13,148 bases of DNA. Source: JBFHRE01 sp036745195 (GTDB lineage: Bacteria > Actinomycetota > Acidimicrobiia > Spongiisociales > ZC4RG35). The DNA lies in the NCBI GenBank assembly GCA_036745195.1, contig DAIOGO010000072.1, forward strand, positions 1-13,148, in the 5' to 3' direction. Position numbers and translations under genes: made by a program. Under the pieces are notes generated by a model. That model did no database searches. It was not told where the DNA came from and saw only the letters and a program-made list of their open reading frames with translations. The first letter of the stretch is position 1; each line of letters starts with the position of its first letter. Positions 1-7,651 of this stretch are shown piece by piece.

Positions 1-171
1 CCAGGACACGCGCTGGCAGGCGAGGTGGCCGATGGTCGCCCACAGCGGCCAGCGCCCCGGGGAGGGGGAGACCGCCAGTTGCTCTTCGGTCAGGCCGGCG
101 ACCACCTGGCGGAGGCTGCCGTCGTACCACGACCATTCGGGGTAGGCCGGGCGGATGGAGTGGTTTGGCAT
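1..171 (-). CDS. DinB-family protein, N-terminal part (cut by window edge)
   Basis: This is the first 57 codons of a minus-strand gene that leaves the window at position 1; the frame is open to the edge. It starts MPNHSIRPAY and continues with a helical region (YDGSLRQVVAGLTEEQLAV) and then RWPLWATIGHLACQR. The helix followed by W..GHL is typical of the DinB/YfiT four-helix-bundle superfamily, in which this His (H49 here) is the first of three metal ligands. Family members include thiol-dependent S-transferases and many proteins of unknown role; the specific reaction cannot be named from this fragment. The ATG at 171-169 lies 6 nt after a TATCCT -10-like box and has no Shine-Dalgarno sequence, so a leaderless start is likely. 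It lies 64 bp downstream of the ABC permease gene and is probably transcribed independently. Confidence 0.72.
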   Translation of the reverse strand, partial: MPNHSIRPAYPEWSWYDGSLRQVVAGLTEEQLAVSPSPGRWPLWATIGHLACQRVSW

Positions 172-177
172 CCGAAC

Positions 178-183
178 AGGATA
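178..183 (-). promoter_or_regulatory. Putative -10 box for leaderless DinB-family gene
   Basis: Minus-strand TATCCT fits the actinobacterial TAnnnT -10 pattern. It is followed by 6 nt (GTTCGG) and then the ATG at 171. That spacing puts the transcription start at or next to the start codon. No convincing -35 hexamer is seen at 16-19 bp. A TTGGCC lies 21 bp upstream, which is too far for standard spacing. Confidence 0.4.
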
Positions 184-212
184 CGAGCCGCCTCTCCGCT
201 GGGCGGCCAACC

Positions 213-229
213 TGCGGCGGCCGGCCGCA
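213..229 (-). terminator. Weak hairpin after the ABC permease gene
   Basis: TGCGGC and GCCGCA form a 6-bp stem with a 5-nt loop, just downstream of the permease stop at 238-236. The overlapping segment 217-228 (GCGGCCGGCCGC) is a perfect 12-bp palindrome. There is no T tract after it on the minus strand, so an intrinsic terminator is only a possibility. The GC-rich stem could equally be chance in this composition. Confidence 0.25.
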
Positions 230-235
230 CGCAGA

Positions 236-2665
236 TCATTCCACCAAACGGAGCGTACGCGGCAGGTCCATTCTCACCATCTTGCGGGTGGTGAGCAGCG
301 GGGCGGCTGCCACCACCAGAATCCCGACTACGCCGACCAGCGCCACCGTCCCCACTGTCAGAACGACTTCGAGACCGAAGTCGGGAAGGGTCTCTGTGAG
401 TACCCGCTGGGTGATCCACCACACCATGGCGAGACCACCGACGGTCCCGAGGGCGGCGGCCACCACCCCGACCACCAGGCTCTCGACCGAGGCCATCCGC
501 AATGCCGTTCGGACTCTCACACCGTACGAGAACATGGTGGCATGCTCCCGGACCCGCGCCTCGAGGTTGATGGAGGCGCTATTGAAGGCGATCAACAATG
601 CCAGCACCAGGACCGCCACCACCATCACCTGGATCATTCCGACCATCGGCCCGAAGGCGTCGCGCACCGCCTCGGTCAGAGCGGTCACTGCGATGACGGA
701 AGCAACGAAGTCGAACTCGAACAACTCCCGCTGGACGTCCCCGACTTCGGCACCAGACACCGGATACACGTTGAGGCCGTTGGCGACTCCTTCCAGCCCG
801 AACAGCGAAGCCCGACTCACATCCATGAAGGCGGCGGCGCGAACCGGGTACGGATGGGTTGCCACCACCGGCACCTCGGTGTCGACCATGACAAACGACG
901 TGAGCCCTTCCCGACGAGGATGGTGCAGCACGATCTGGTCTCCCACCGAGATCCCTAGATCCCGGGCGGCCTTCTCGGTCACGATCAGCCCGGCCGGGTC
1001 TTGCTCGATCGAACCGGCCGTGATCGACGGCCTCCAACTCCCGCCGCCCAGATCCAACAACTCGACGAAAGCATCGATCTCCACGTCGCCGTTGCGCAAC
1101 CGCACCGGGAGACGCAGAGTCGGCTCGACCGACTCCACCGTGGCGGCGGCGGCCAGGGCACTCAGCTCTGGCGAACCGGTGAGGTGGAAGGTGTCGAGGC
1201 CAACCGTGATCCTCTCGGGACGACTTCCCTGCGACTCCCGCTCGCCCGTGTCGATGGCGTGGAACACCGAATCCATGACACCCAGGAAGCCGACCATCAC
1301 CGCCACTGCGGCTGCCAGGCCCAGCAAGGTGAGGGTGGTTCGTCTCCGGTCCCGGGCGAGGTTGTGGAACGGCATGAGGGCGATGGTCGACGCCGAGTGC
1401 CGGCGCCGGGCGGTGGGTTCCCGCTCGACTCGATGGAGATGGAGCGGACGGATGGCGGCAATCGGCGCCACCCGCACCGCCCGCCCGACCGGGAGGGCGC
1501 TCGCCAGAACCGGCAACACCGCCCCGACGATGGCCACCGGGACGAATGCCTCCGGTTGGAACGAGGTGTCCCAGACCGGAAGCGGGATGGCGCCCCGCAA
1601 GACGTTGCCCATGCTCCGCCCGATCAGGGTCCCGACCCCCACCCCGAAGACCACGCCGAGGAGGGCGATCTCGGCACTCACCAGCAGCGGTCGCACCGCC
1701 AGAACGAACGGACGCACCCCCAATGCCATGCCGATCCCGATCTCGCGCCGTTGCTGCTGGACCATACGGCTGATGAGGTTCACCGCCGCCCCCACTGCCC
1801 CGACCAGGAGGAGCACGGCAAGGAGATTGAACATCGCCTGGTCCTGGTCGATGTCGTTGTTCAAGGCCGTATACGACAGGTTGTCATCCCGCGAAGCCAC
1901 CGTCGCCCCGATCCCCAGATCAGACAGCGAGGCCTCGAGTTGGCGAGCAAAACCTGCCCGGTCGGTCCCGGCGGCGAGGGTGAGCACCAGATTGTTGACG
2001 GCGGGCTCTCCCCCTGCCACCACCTGGGCGGTTTCCAGTGTTGTGAACACCGCGGCGTAGGTCGCCTCCGACATGAACATCCCGCCTTCGGGCGCCACCG
2101 TGAAGAACTCCGGGGTGGTTGCCACACCGACGTAGTCCATCCGTCGCCCGCCGCTGAGCGAGATCGACCCGCTGGCCGGCAGTTCGTAGAAGTCGGCGAA
2201 AGTCTTCTCGATCATCACCACCGCAGCGCCGGCATCCCCTTGATCGACAGCCCTGCCTCCCAGCACGTGATAGCGGGCAACACTCGGACCTCCGCCGGAG
2301 TAGTCCGCACCGATCAGGACTCCTCTCACGATCACGGTCCGGTCTCCGGTGGAGGCATCCACCTGGATGGGGACGATCAGCCGTTCCTCGGTTGCGGAGA
2401 CCCGTCCGTCCGACAGGGCGGCCACCACCCGGTCCAGGTCACCACGGGCCACCATCCCGCCCACCGGGAGGTCGATCCTGAGGTCGTACATCGCCAGCAG
2501 CGAGTAGCTCCTGGCGTAGGAGGTCTCTCTCCAGGCGGTGGTGGAGGTCAGACCGGCGTACCCACCGGTTCCGATGGCGATGACCAGGGCGATGGCGATC
2601 ACCTTGGCGAGGTGACTCCGCAAGTCCCGGCCCGACCATCGCAGCGAAAGGGCCAACCCACGCAT
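236..2665 (-). CDS. FtsX/MacB-superfamily ABC transporter permease (809 aa)
   Basis: This membrane subunit of an ATP-driven exporter or mechanotransmission complex partners with the ATPase encoded just upstream (2675-3373). Predicted order: TM1 about 20-40; a MacB-type periplasmic domain about 41-275; three TMs about 277-299, 325-348 and 372-394 (first FtsX unit); then a second unit with a TM about 443-465, a second extracytoplasmic domain about 466-668, and TMs about 670-697, 727-750 and 765-792. This 8-TM layout with two FtsX repeats is typical of long actinobacterial FtsX-like permeases. A QQQRREIGIGMALGVRPF segment after TM2 matches the cytoplasmic coupling-helix region of FtsX domains. 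The ATG at 2665 has a GAGGA Shine-Dalgarno about 7 nt upstream, which overlaps the stop codon of the ATPase; the intergenic gap is 9 bp. The substrate is unknown: the family includes lipoprotein, peptide and antibiotic exporters and cell-wall hydrolase regulators, and nothing nearby picks one. Confidence 0.92.
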   Translation of the reverse strand: MRGLALSLRWSGRDLRSHLAKVIAIALVIAIGTGGYAGLTSTTAWRETSYARSYSLLAMYDLRIDLPVGGMVARGDLDRVVAALSDGRVSATEERLIVPIQVDASTGDRTVIVRGVLIGADYSGGGPSVARYHVLGGRAVDQGDAGAAVVMIEKTFADFYELPASGSISLSGGRRMDYVGVATTPEFFTVAPEGGMFMSEATYAAVFTTLETAQVVAGGEPAVNNLVLTLAAGTDRAGFARQLEASLSDLGIGATVASRDDNLSYTALNNDIDQDQAMFNLLAVLLLVGAVGAAVNLISRMVQQQRREIGIGMALGVRPFVLAVRPLLVSAEIALLGVVFGVGVGTLIGRSMGNVLRGAIPLPVWDTSFQPEAFVPVAIVGAVLPVLASALPVGRAVRVAPIAAIRPLHLHRVEREPTARRRHSASTIALMPFHNLARDRRRTTLTLLGLAAAVAVMVGFLGVMDSVFHAIDTGERESQGSRPERITVGLDTFHLTGSPELSALAAAATVESVEPTLRLPVRLRNGDVEIDAFVELLDLGGGSWRPSITAGSIEQDPAGLIVTEKAARDLGISVGDQIVLHHPRREGLTSFVMVDTEVPVVATHPYPVRAAAFMDVSRASLFGLEGVANGLNVYPVSGAEVGDVQRELFEFDFVASVIAVTALTEAVRDAFGPMVGMIQVMVVAVLVLALLIAFNSASINLEARVREHATMFSYGVRVRTALRMASVESLVVGVVAAALGTVGGLAMVWWITQRVLTETLPDFGLEVVLTVGTVALVGVVGILVVAAAPLLTTRKMVRMDLPRTLRLVE

Positions 2666-2672
2666 ATCTGTT

Positions 2673-2677
2673 CCTCA
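2673..2677 (-). promoter_or_regulatory. Ribosome binding site of the 809-aa permease
   Basis: Minus-strand TGAGG(A) just ahead of the permease ATG contains the TGA stop of the upstream ATPase. This overlap supports translational coupling of the ATPase/permease pair. Confidence 0.5.
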
Positions 2678-3373
2678 CCAATGCAGTTCGGATACCGGCG
2701 CCTTGCCGCCCGAGGGAGCACCGTCACCCACGATCCGGCCACTCGACAGTTCCACCACCCGGTCGGCCATTCGGGAGATCTCGCGGTTGTGGGTGACGAC
2801 GAGCACTGCCCGGCCGGTGGAAGCCTGTTCTTCGAGAAGCCTCAGAATCTGGACCCCGGTCCGGAAGTCGAGTTCGCCGGTGGGCTCGTCGCACAACAGG
2901 ATCGGATTGCCGGTGGCCAAGGCCCGGGCAATGGCAACCCGCTGCTGCTCGCCTCCCGACAGCTGCCCCGGGAAGCGGTCGACCTGCTCCCCCAGACCCA
3001 CAGACTCCAGCAGTTCCACCGGATCGAGATCGGATCCGGCCGCCTCGGCACCGAACCTGACGTTCTCGAAAGCGGTGAGACCGGGGAACAGGTTGAACGA
3101 CTGGAAGATGAAGCTGACGGTATGGGCTCTGAAGTCGAAGAGGTCGCGACGACGCGCCGTGATCAGGTCGACTCCGTTGACCCGGACGGTCCCGCCGGTG
3201 GCACGGTCGAGAGCTCCGATCACGTTGAGGAGTGTCGTCTTGCCGCTTCCCGAGGGACCCAGCACGACGACGAATTCGCCCCGATCGATGAAGAGATCGA
3301 TGTCCACCAGGGCCGTCACCGCCAGCGGCCCCTCCCCATATCGCTTTTCGACGTCTTTCAGTTCCACCAACAT
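2675..3373 (-). CDS. ABC transporter ATP-binding protein (LolD/MacB-type, 232 aa)
   Basis: This is a cytoplasmic ATPase that should power the adjacent 809-aa permease. All ABC motifs are intact: Walker A GPSGSGKT at 39-46, Q-loop Gln91 in FIFQSFNLFP, signature LSGGEQQR at 138-145, Walker B ILLCDEPTGELD at 158-169 with catalytic E163, and switch His195 in VVTHN. The length and the FIFQSFNL/LSGGEQQR wording are typical of the LolD/FtsE/MacB-ATPase family that serves FtsX-type permeases. The ATG at 3373 follows a GAGGAG Shine-Dalgarno 8 nt away. The 110-bp gap before it, unlike the overlaps inside cassette A, suggests this pair can be expressed separately. It has a short Gly/Ser-rich C-terminus and lacks the AbrB-like tail of the 289-aa ATPase. 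Confidence 0.95.
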   Translation of the reverse strand: MLVELKDVEKRYGEGPLAVTALVDIDLFIDRGEFVVVLGPSGSGKTTLLNVIGALDRATGGTVRVNGVDLITARRRDLFDFRAHTVSFIFQSFNLFPGLTAFENVRFGAEAAGSDLDPVELLESVGLGEQVDRFPGQLSGGEQQRVAIARALATGNPILLCDEPTGELDFRTGVQILRLLEEQASTGRAVLVVTHNREISRMADRVVELSSGRIVGDGAPSGGKAPVSELHW

Positions 3374-3381
3374 GGCGTGAA

Positions 3382-3387
3382 CTCCTC
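3382..3387 (-). promoter_or_regulatory. Strong ribosome binding site of cassette B ATPase
   Basis: Minus-strand GAGGAG, 8 nt before the ATG at 3373, is the clearest Shine-Dalgarno in the window and fixes the start of the 232-aa ATPase. Confidence 0.6.
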
Positions 3388-3450
3388 AGGGCGAAGAATC
3401 ACCCGTCCTGGTCGATTCACTATGCGGCGGCAGCGTGACCGGTGGTAGGT

Positions 3451-3475
3451 GCAAAGGACCCATCCGGTCGGGTCC
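3451..3475 (-). terminator. Terminator-like hairpin between cassettes A and B
   Basis: Read on the minus strand, GGACCC, an 8-nt loop (GACCGGAT) and GGGTCC form a perfect 6-bp GC-rich stem, followed directly by TTTGC. It starts 8 nt after the stop of the 224-aa ATPase gene (3486-3484). The stem-plus-short-T-run shape fits a weak intrinsic terminator or attenuator that would separate expression of cassettes A and B. The T run is only three bases, so termination may be partial. Confidence 0.4.
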
Positions 3476-3483
3476 GGTCCCCG

Positions 3484-4158
3484 TCAACCAGGACTCAGAC
3501 GGCCGTCGGCCATCTTCCACAACACGCCGGCCTCGGCGGTGATGGCGGGGTCATGGGTGGCGATCAGCATGGCCATACCCCGCTCCCAGGCCGCCCGCTT
3601 GAGGAGGCCGATGATCTGTGCTCCGGTGCCCGAATCCAGCTGGCCGGTGGGTTCGTCGGCGATGATCAGATCGGGTCCGGTCGCCAGCGCCCGGGCGATC
3701 GCCACTCGCTGCTGCTCGCCGCCGGAGAGCTCACCCGGGCGATGACGGGCACGATCGCGCAAGCCCACCGCATCCAGCAAATCTGTCACCTGCGCCTCCC
3801 GCTCGCTCCCCCGAACACCCTGCAGGCGGAGCGGGATCTCGACGTTCTCGAACGCCGAGAGTTGGGGCAGCAGCCCGAACGCCTGGAAGATGAACGACAC
3901 CTTGGACCGGCGCACCCCCGCCCGCAGATCCTCGTCGCCCTCCCAGATGCGGATCCCGGCCACCTCCACCTCCCCCTCGTCGGGACGCTCGAGGCCACCG
4001 ACGATGTTGAGCAGAGTCGTCTTCCCGGAGCCGGACCGCCCTGCGATGACACAGATGGCGCCGGCCTCCACCTGGAGATCCACCCGGTCGACCGCCGTCA
4101 CCTGCTGCGGACCGCTTCCGAAGTGTTTGCTGACCCCTGCGAGCCGGACCGTCTGCAT
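3484..4158 (-). CDS. ABC transporter ATP-binding protein (LolD/MacB-type, 224 aa)
   Basis: This is the second ATPase of cassette A. Counting from the ATG at 4158, Walker A is GRSGSGKT (40-47). The Q-loop is FIFQAFGLLP, the signature is LSGGEQQR, Walker B is LIIADEPTGQLD, and the switch His is in IATHDP; all catalytic residues are present. I prefer the ATG at 4158, which overlaps the upstream stop as TGATG and has a G-rich GGAG element just ahead. A TTG six codons upstream (4176) would overlap the previous gene by 19 nt and add a non-conserved MAGGRL. The protein probably works with the 289-aa ATPase and the two large permeases as a four-gene unit. Whether the two ATPases heterodimerise or each homodimerise on its own permease pair cannot be read from sequence. 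Confidence 0.94.
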   Translation of the reverse strand: MQTVRLAGVSKHFGSGPQQVTAVDRVDLQVEAGAICVIAGRSGSGKTTLLNIVGGLERPDEGEVEVAGIRIWEGDEDLRAGVRRSKVSFIFQAFGLLPQLSAFENVEIPLRLQGVRGSEREAQVTDLLDAVGLRDRARHRPGELSGGEQQRVAIARALATGPDLIIADEPTGQLDSGTGAQIIGLLKRAAWERGMAMLIATHDPAITAEAGVLWKMADGRLSPG

Positions 4159-5027
4159 CAGTCTCCCCCCGGCCAAATCTCGACGTGGTCGTCCTCCAGC
4201 ACCAGCCGGACCCGCTTGGACAGCCGGAGCGCCTCGACGTAGTCGACCGGGAGCTGCAGCCGGCCCGCCCGGTCGAGCACAGCGAACTCCTCGGCCACCA
4301 CGTGATGACCCTCGAGGTGGGTGTAGGCCGCCCGCCGCAACGTCTCGGTGGAGATTCGGCCGTCCCGAATCCGCACCGTGCGCGCCACCGACTCGGACAC
4401 GACCGGGTCGTGGGTGACGATGAAGCCCGTCACGCCGGTCTCCTCGTTCACATGACGGAGCGCCGCCAGCACCTCGGCCGAGGTAGCCGTGTCGAGCTCA
4501 CCGGTTGGCTCGTCGGCCAGTATCACGAGCGGACGGTTGGCCAGTGCCACTGCGATCGCCACCCGCTGCTGCTGACCACCCGACAGCTGTCGCGGATAGT
4601 GATCCGCCCGGTCGGAAAGCCCCATCATCTCGAGCAACTCGGCCACCCTGGCCCGTCTGTTCCGCCGGGAGGCGCCGGCCAGCGCCAGCGGCAGTTCGAT
4701 GTTGCGGGCAGCAGTGAGATAGGGAAGCAGGTTGCGGGCGGTCTGCTGCCAGACGAATCCGACCGCCGTCCGCCGGTACATGGTCCGCTCCCGAGAACGC
4801 ATCCCGAGCAGATCGTGGCCCGCCACCATCGCCTTACCGGCGGAGGGAAGGTCGAGCCCGGCGAGGATGTTGAGCAACGTCGACTTGCCCGAGCCGGAGG
4901 CGCCGACCACCGCCACCATGTCCCCCTGCTCGACCTCGAGGTCCAGCCCCTGCAGCGCCACCACCTCCAGATCGGCGGTCTTGTAGATCTTGACCAGACC
5001 TTCGCAACGGATCACCGGGGTGCTCAC
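4158..5027 (-). CDS. ABC ATP-binding protein with AbrB/MraZ-like C-terminal tail (289 aa)
   Basis: This is the first ATPase of cassette A. Walker A is GASGSGKS (42-49). The Q-loop region reads VWQQTARNLLPYLTAARNI, a variant recognisable from actinobacterial FtsX-linked ATPases. The signature is LSGGQQQR, Walker B is LVILADEPTGELD, and the switch His is in IVTHDP. The protein is about 60 residues longer than its relatives next door. Residues about 247-289 read EFAVLDRAGRLQLP followed by an ALRL..RVRL.LEDDHVEIWP pattern, which looks like the swapped-hairpin beta-barrel of AbrB/MraZ/MazE proteins (DrkGRv.lP). The GTG start at 5027 is chosen because GTGA overlaps the stop of the upstream permease by 4 nt; an AAGGAG lies about 11 nt upstream. 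The ATPase call is firm; the fold assignment of the tail is inference from the motif. Confidence 0.94.
   Translation of the reverse strand: MSTPVIRCEGLVKIYKTADLEVVALQGLDLEVEQGDMVAVVGASGSGKSTLLNILAGLDLPSAGKAMVAGHDLLGMRSRERTMYRRTAVGFVWQQTARNLLPYLTAARNIELPLALAGASRRNRRARVAELLEMMGLSDRADHYPRQLSGGQQQRVAIAVALANRPLVILADEPTGELDTATSAEVLAALRHVNEETGVTGFIVTHDPVVSESVARTVRIRDGRISTETLRRAAYTHLEGHHVVAEEFAVLDRAGRLQLPVDYVEALRLSKRVRLVLEDDHVEIWPGGD
4161..4289 (-). other. AbrB/MraZ-like tail coding segment of the 289-aa ATPase
   Basis: Codons for residues about 247-289. Key features are the LDRAGRLQLP turn (compare DxxGRIxLP of AbrB, MraZ and MazE), a following short helix (VDYVEALRL), and two strands ending in EIWP. 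In AbrB-type proteins this fold dimerises and often binds DNA. In an ABC ATPase it more plausibly serves as a dimerisation or regulatory module. The two neighbouring ATPases lack it. Confidence 0.5.
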
Positions 5028-7651
5028 GTGGCCTCGCTCTCCTTCAGCACCCGAGCCGCGCTACCTCGCTGGAACACCACCAGCCCCAGCCAACCGACGG
5101 CCGACACCACCACCAGACCCAGCAGACCAAGCCTTCCTGCTACCCCGAGATCGAATTGGAGCCCGACACCCTGGCCCGCAAACGGGCCGAAGTCCACCAC
5201 CGAGCCCAACCACCGGGCCGTGATCCACCAACCGATGACGCCACCCGCCACCGCCCCGGCCGTGGACGGCGCCATCGTCAGAAAGGCCAGCCGGCGCCGG
5301 GTCCTGCTGCCCAGCCCGACGGCCTCGAGGATGGCACCGACCATTCGCAGCTCGCCCACCTCCACCATCAGTCCCGCCACCAGACCGGCAAGGCCGAACC
5401 CGACCGCCACCGCCGCCGCCCAGGTGGTCATGGCGATCACGCCGGCCACCAGCGGCGCTGCCCGGAGACGGTCCTCGACGTCCTCACGGATCGTCACGGT
5501 ACCCCCCAGCCCCGAAACCTCGGCAAGGAGGGACTCGGAGCTCTCGGCGAGCAGCACCAGCCGAACCGGCGGGACCTGCTCCGCCACCGCCCGGTAATGA
5601 TCGCGATCCATCACCAGGATCGGATCCGTGGAAGAGGCTCCCGGGAACGAATCGACGAACCCGACGACCTCGAGTGGGCGGCCCTCACCGCCGAGGATGC
5701 CGGTGAACGTGTCGCCCACTTCGACCGGTCTGGCACCGAACTGGCGCGAGAACAGGACCGGGATGGGATCGACCTGACGTGGATCGAGCATCTGATCGGG
5801 GATCGAGAGGGAGGTTGGTATCTCGGCCAGCAGCGTGCGGAGGTCTCCGGCGTCGACCACCACCAGCCGGCCCTGCTCCGACACCAGCCTGGTCTCGACC
5901 CTCACCGAGGCGGTCGAGATGGCCACCCCGGGAAGCTCATCGACCTGATCCACGGTCAGACCCGCCGGCAGGTCCACTCTGACCGGAGCAGACACCTCCG
6001 ACCAGGAGGCCGCCTCCAGGGAGCGGCCGATCGACGCCATCAGCCCGCCCGCCACGACCGCCACCGTCATGCCCACCGCCACCGGGGTCAGATACCCGAA
6101 TGCCGCCTGCCTCCGGGCCGCCAGCCAGCCACCGATGGCGGCGACCGATCCGGGCAGCCGCATCGTCCGGCGCAACACTCGTTCGACGAGTACCGCGGCG
6201 GCGACCGCAACCAGATAAGGGGCGACCAGACCGGTGCTTCCGCCCTGACGCCCCGACAGAACCGCCCCCACCGCCGCCAGCGGGACAGCAACCACCATCG
6301 CCCTCCGCACCCGTCTCCAACCGGCGGGGGCCTTACCGAGCAGAACCGGGAGCGGTGCCGCCACCGTCTTGAGGGAGGCGGCCAGATACGCCGCCCCCAC
6401 CACAGCCGCGATCACCAGCACCTCGCCTCCGCTCCGGTATGAAGTCCAGCGGCGGGCCATCACCCCGGAGGCGAGAACGGCTCCGAGCAAGGACAAGGGT
6501 GCCACCACCACCAGTGTTGCCAGCACGGTGGCGGGTGCGCCGGCCCCTCGCCCCCGATTCAGGGCAACCCGGACCCGGCGCCGTTCGGTCGAGACCTTGG
6601 CGAGGGAAAACGACACGATCGCGGCCAGGCCGAGAAGGCCGACCACCAACAGGTCCACCACTCGTTCGGTGGCCTCCCGACGATCTCGCTCCACCTCCAG
6701 CAAGAAGGGAATCCCGCTCCGAAATCCGGGCTCACCCCGAGAGCTTGGGATGTCTCCGGTGGTGGCATCGAGCTTGCGCACCGCCTCCTCCACGATGACC
6801 GATGTCTCCCGATCGATGGCGCCGGCCTCGAGCGGGAACACGCCCACCCCGACCAGACCGGCGGTGGCGGGTATGGCCGAGGTCAGCTGGAATTGATCGG
6901 CCCTGAGCAGGGCAGTCAGGAAGACGTCGGCCCCGATGGAGGTGTCGACCACGAGACCGGTTGCCGGGGTCGGATCTCCTGACCACACCACATCGTCCCG
7001 ATCGGGGAGCGCCACCGCCTCGGCGATGCGCAGGGCGACCGCACCCAACCCGGAAGGAATGAACGTGGCATTGCGATCGAGCGGGTCCCGCCCCACCTCG
7101 AGGACGTCGCCCACCGCCAGCCGGGAGGCACGCAACGAGTCCTCGGACAAGGCGACTTCGATCAACGGCAAACCGTCGAGTGTCTCGGGCCGGGTGCTCG
7201 CCCGTCGCCCCTCCAGGTTGCGCATCCGTGGTTCGACGTCCAGGGCAAAGCGGAGCCGGATGAACGTGGGAAGCGGGGCAGTTGCGCCGTTCACCTGTTG
7301 GACGGCGAAGCGGACCGTGTCGAAGACGAAGGCCGGCTCGGCCAGGTAGGGCGCAACCTCCTGCAACCGCTGATCGGCGGCCAAAGTCACCGCTGCGCCC
7401 GCCTCCGCCAGGCTCGTGACGTGTGCCCCGGCGAACCGGGGGTCGGTGCGGGTGCTGACGGGGAGTTGGACGATCACCGCATCCACCGGAAGACGAGTTG
7501 TCTCGAGCATTCCCGCCAGCGACTGCGAGCCGGCTTCGTCGAGAACCCGACGGGGAACACCCACCGCTGCCATCGCCAACCCGGCCACCATCAGAACCAC
7601 GATCATCTCCCGCAAGGGCACGGACCTGGCCAGCAGGGTCATCCCCCTCAT
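5024..7651 (-). CDS. Large FtsX-superfamily ABC permease (875 aa)
   Basis: This is the second permease of cassette A. A short cytoplasmic N-terminus (MRGMTLLARSVPLRE) leads into TM1 about 15-31. A large extracytoplasmic domain of about 295 residues (32-325) follows. Six TMs come next: about 330-350, 373-397, 410-428, 450-465, 475-492 and 520-541. A second extracytoplasmic domain (about 545-732) contains MacB-like beta stretches such as EVGDTFTGILGGEGRPLEVVGFVD. The last three TMs are about 735-762, 793-813 and 840-860. Ten TMs and two large outer domains match the long FtsX-like permeases of actinobacteria. Its ATG (7651) overlaps the stop of the 1011-aa permease as ATGA and has a GGGGGAGGAG Shine-Dalgarno. 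The last codons overlap the GTG of the next ATPase. It is likely the heteromeric partner of the 1011-aa permease, because the two are coupled and share the 10-TM plan but differ in sequence. Substrate unknown. Confidence 0.87.
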   Translation of the reverse strand: MRGMTLLARSVPLREMIVVLMVAGLAMAAVGVPRRVLDEAGSQSLAGMLETTRLPVDAVIVQLPVSTRTDPRFAGAHVTSLAEAGAAVTLAADQRLQEVAPYLAEPAFVFDTVRFAVQQVNGATAPLPTFIRLRFALDVEPRMRNLEGRRASTRPETLDGLPLIEVALSEDSLRASRLAVGDVLEVGRDPLDRNATFIPSGLGAVALRIAEAVALPDRDDVVWSGDPTPATGLVVDTSIGADVFLTALLRADQFQLTSAIPATAGLVGVGVFPLEAGAIDRETSVIVEEAVRKLDATTGDIPSSRGEPGFRSGIPFLLEVERDRREATERVVDLLVVGLLGLAAIVSFSLAKVSTERRRVRVALNRGRGAGAPATVLATLVVVAPLSLLGAVLASGVMARRWTSYRSGGEVLVIAAVVGAAYLAASLKTVAAPLPVLLGKAPAGWRRVRRAMVVAVPLAAVGAVLSGRQGGSTGLVAPYLVAVAAAVLVERVLRRTMRLPGSVAAIGGWLAARRQAAFGYLTPVAVGMTVAVVAGGLMASIGRSLEAASWSEVSAPVRVDLPAGLTVDQVDELPGVAISTASVRVETRLVSEQGRLVVVDAGDLRTLLAEIPTSLSIPDQMLDPRQVDPIPVLFSRQFGARPVEVGDTFTGILGGEGRPLEVVGFVDSFPGASSTDPILVMDRDHYRAVAEQVPPVRLVLLAESSESLLAEVSGLGGTVTIREDVEDRLRAAPLVAGVIAMTTWAAAVAVGFGLAGLVAGLMVEVGELRMVGAILEAVGLGSRTRRRLAFLTMAPSTAGAVAGGVIGWWITARWLGSVVDFGPFAGQGVGLQFDLGVAGRLGLLGLVVVSAVGWLGLVVFQRGSAARVLKESEAT

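Noticed and set aside
165..2060. Long plus-strand open frame of 631 codons opposite the 809-aa permease
   Set aside because: Its translation is Arg/Ser/Thr-rich low-complexity with no domain. It mirrors the codon bias of the minus-strand gene, whose product has clear TM segments and FtsX features.
1001..3448. Long plus-strand open frame of 815 codons across the permease and ATPase genes
   Set aside because: It is His/Gln/Arg/Gly-rich and antisense to two well-supported genes, spanning their junction. This is a typical high-GC shadow frame.
4159..4176. TTG start for the 224-aa ATPase, six codons upstream
   Set aside because: It would overlap the preceding gene by 19 nt and add non-conserved residues. 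The ATG at 4158 makes a standard TGATG overlap and starts the protein where ABC ATPases normally start.
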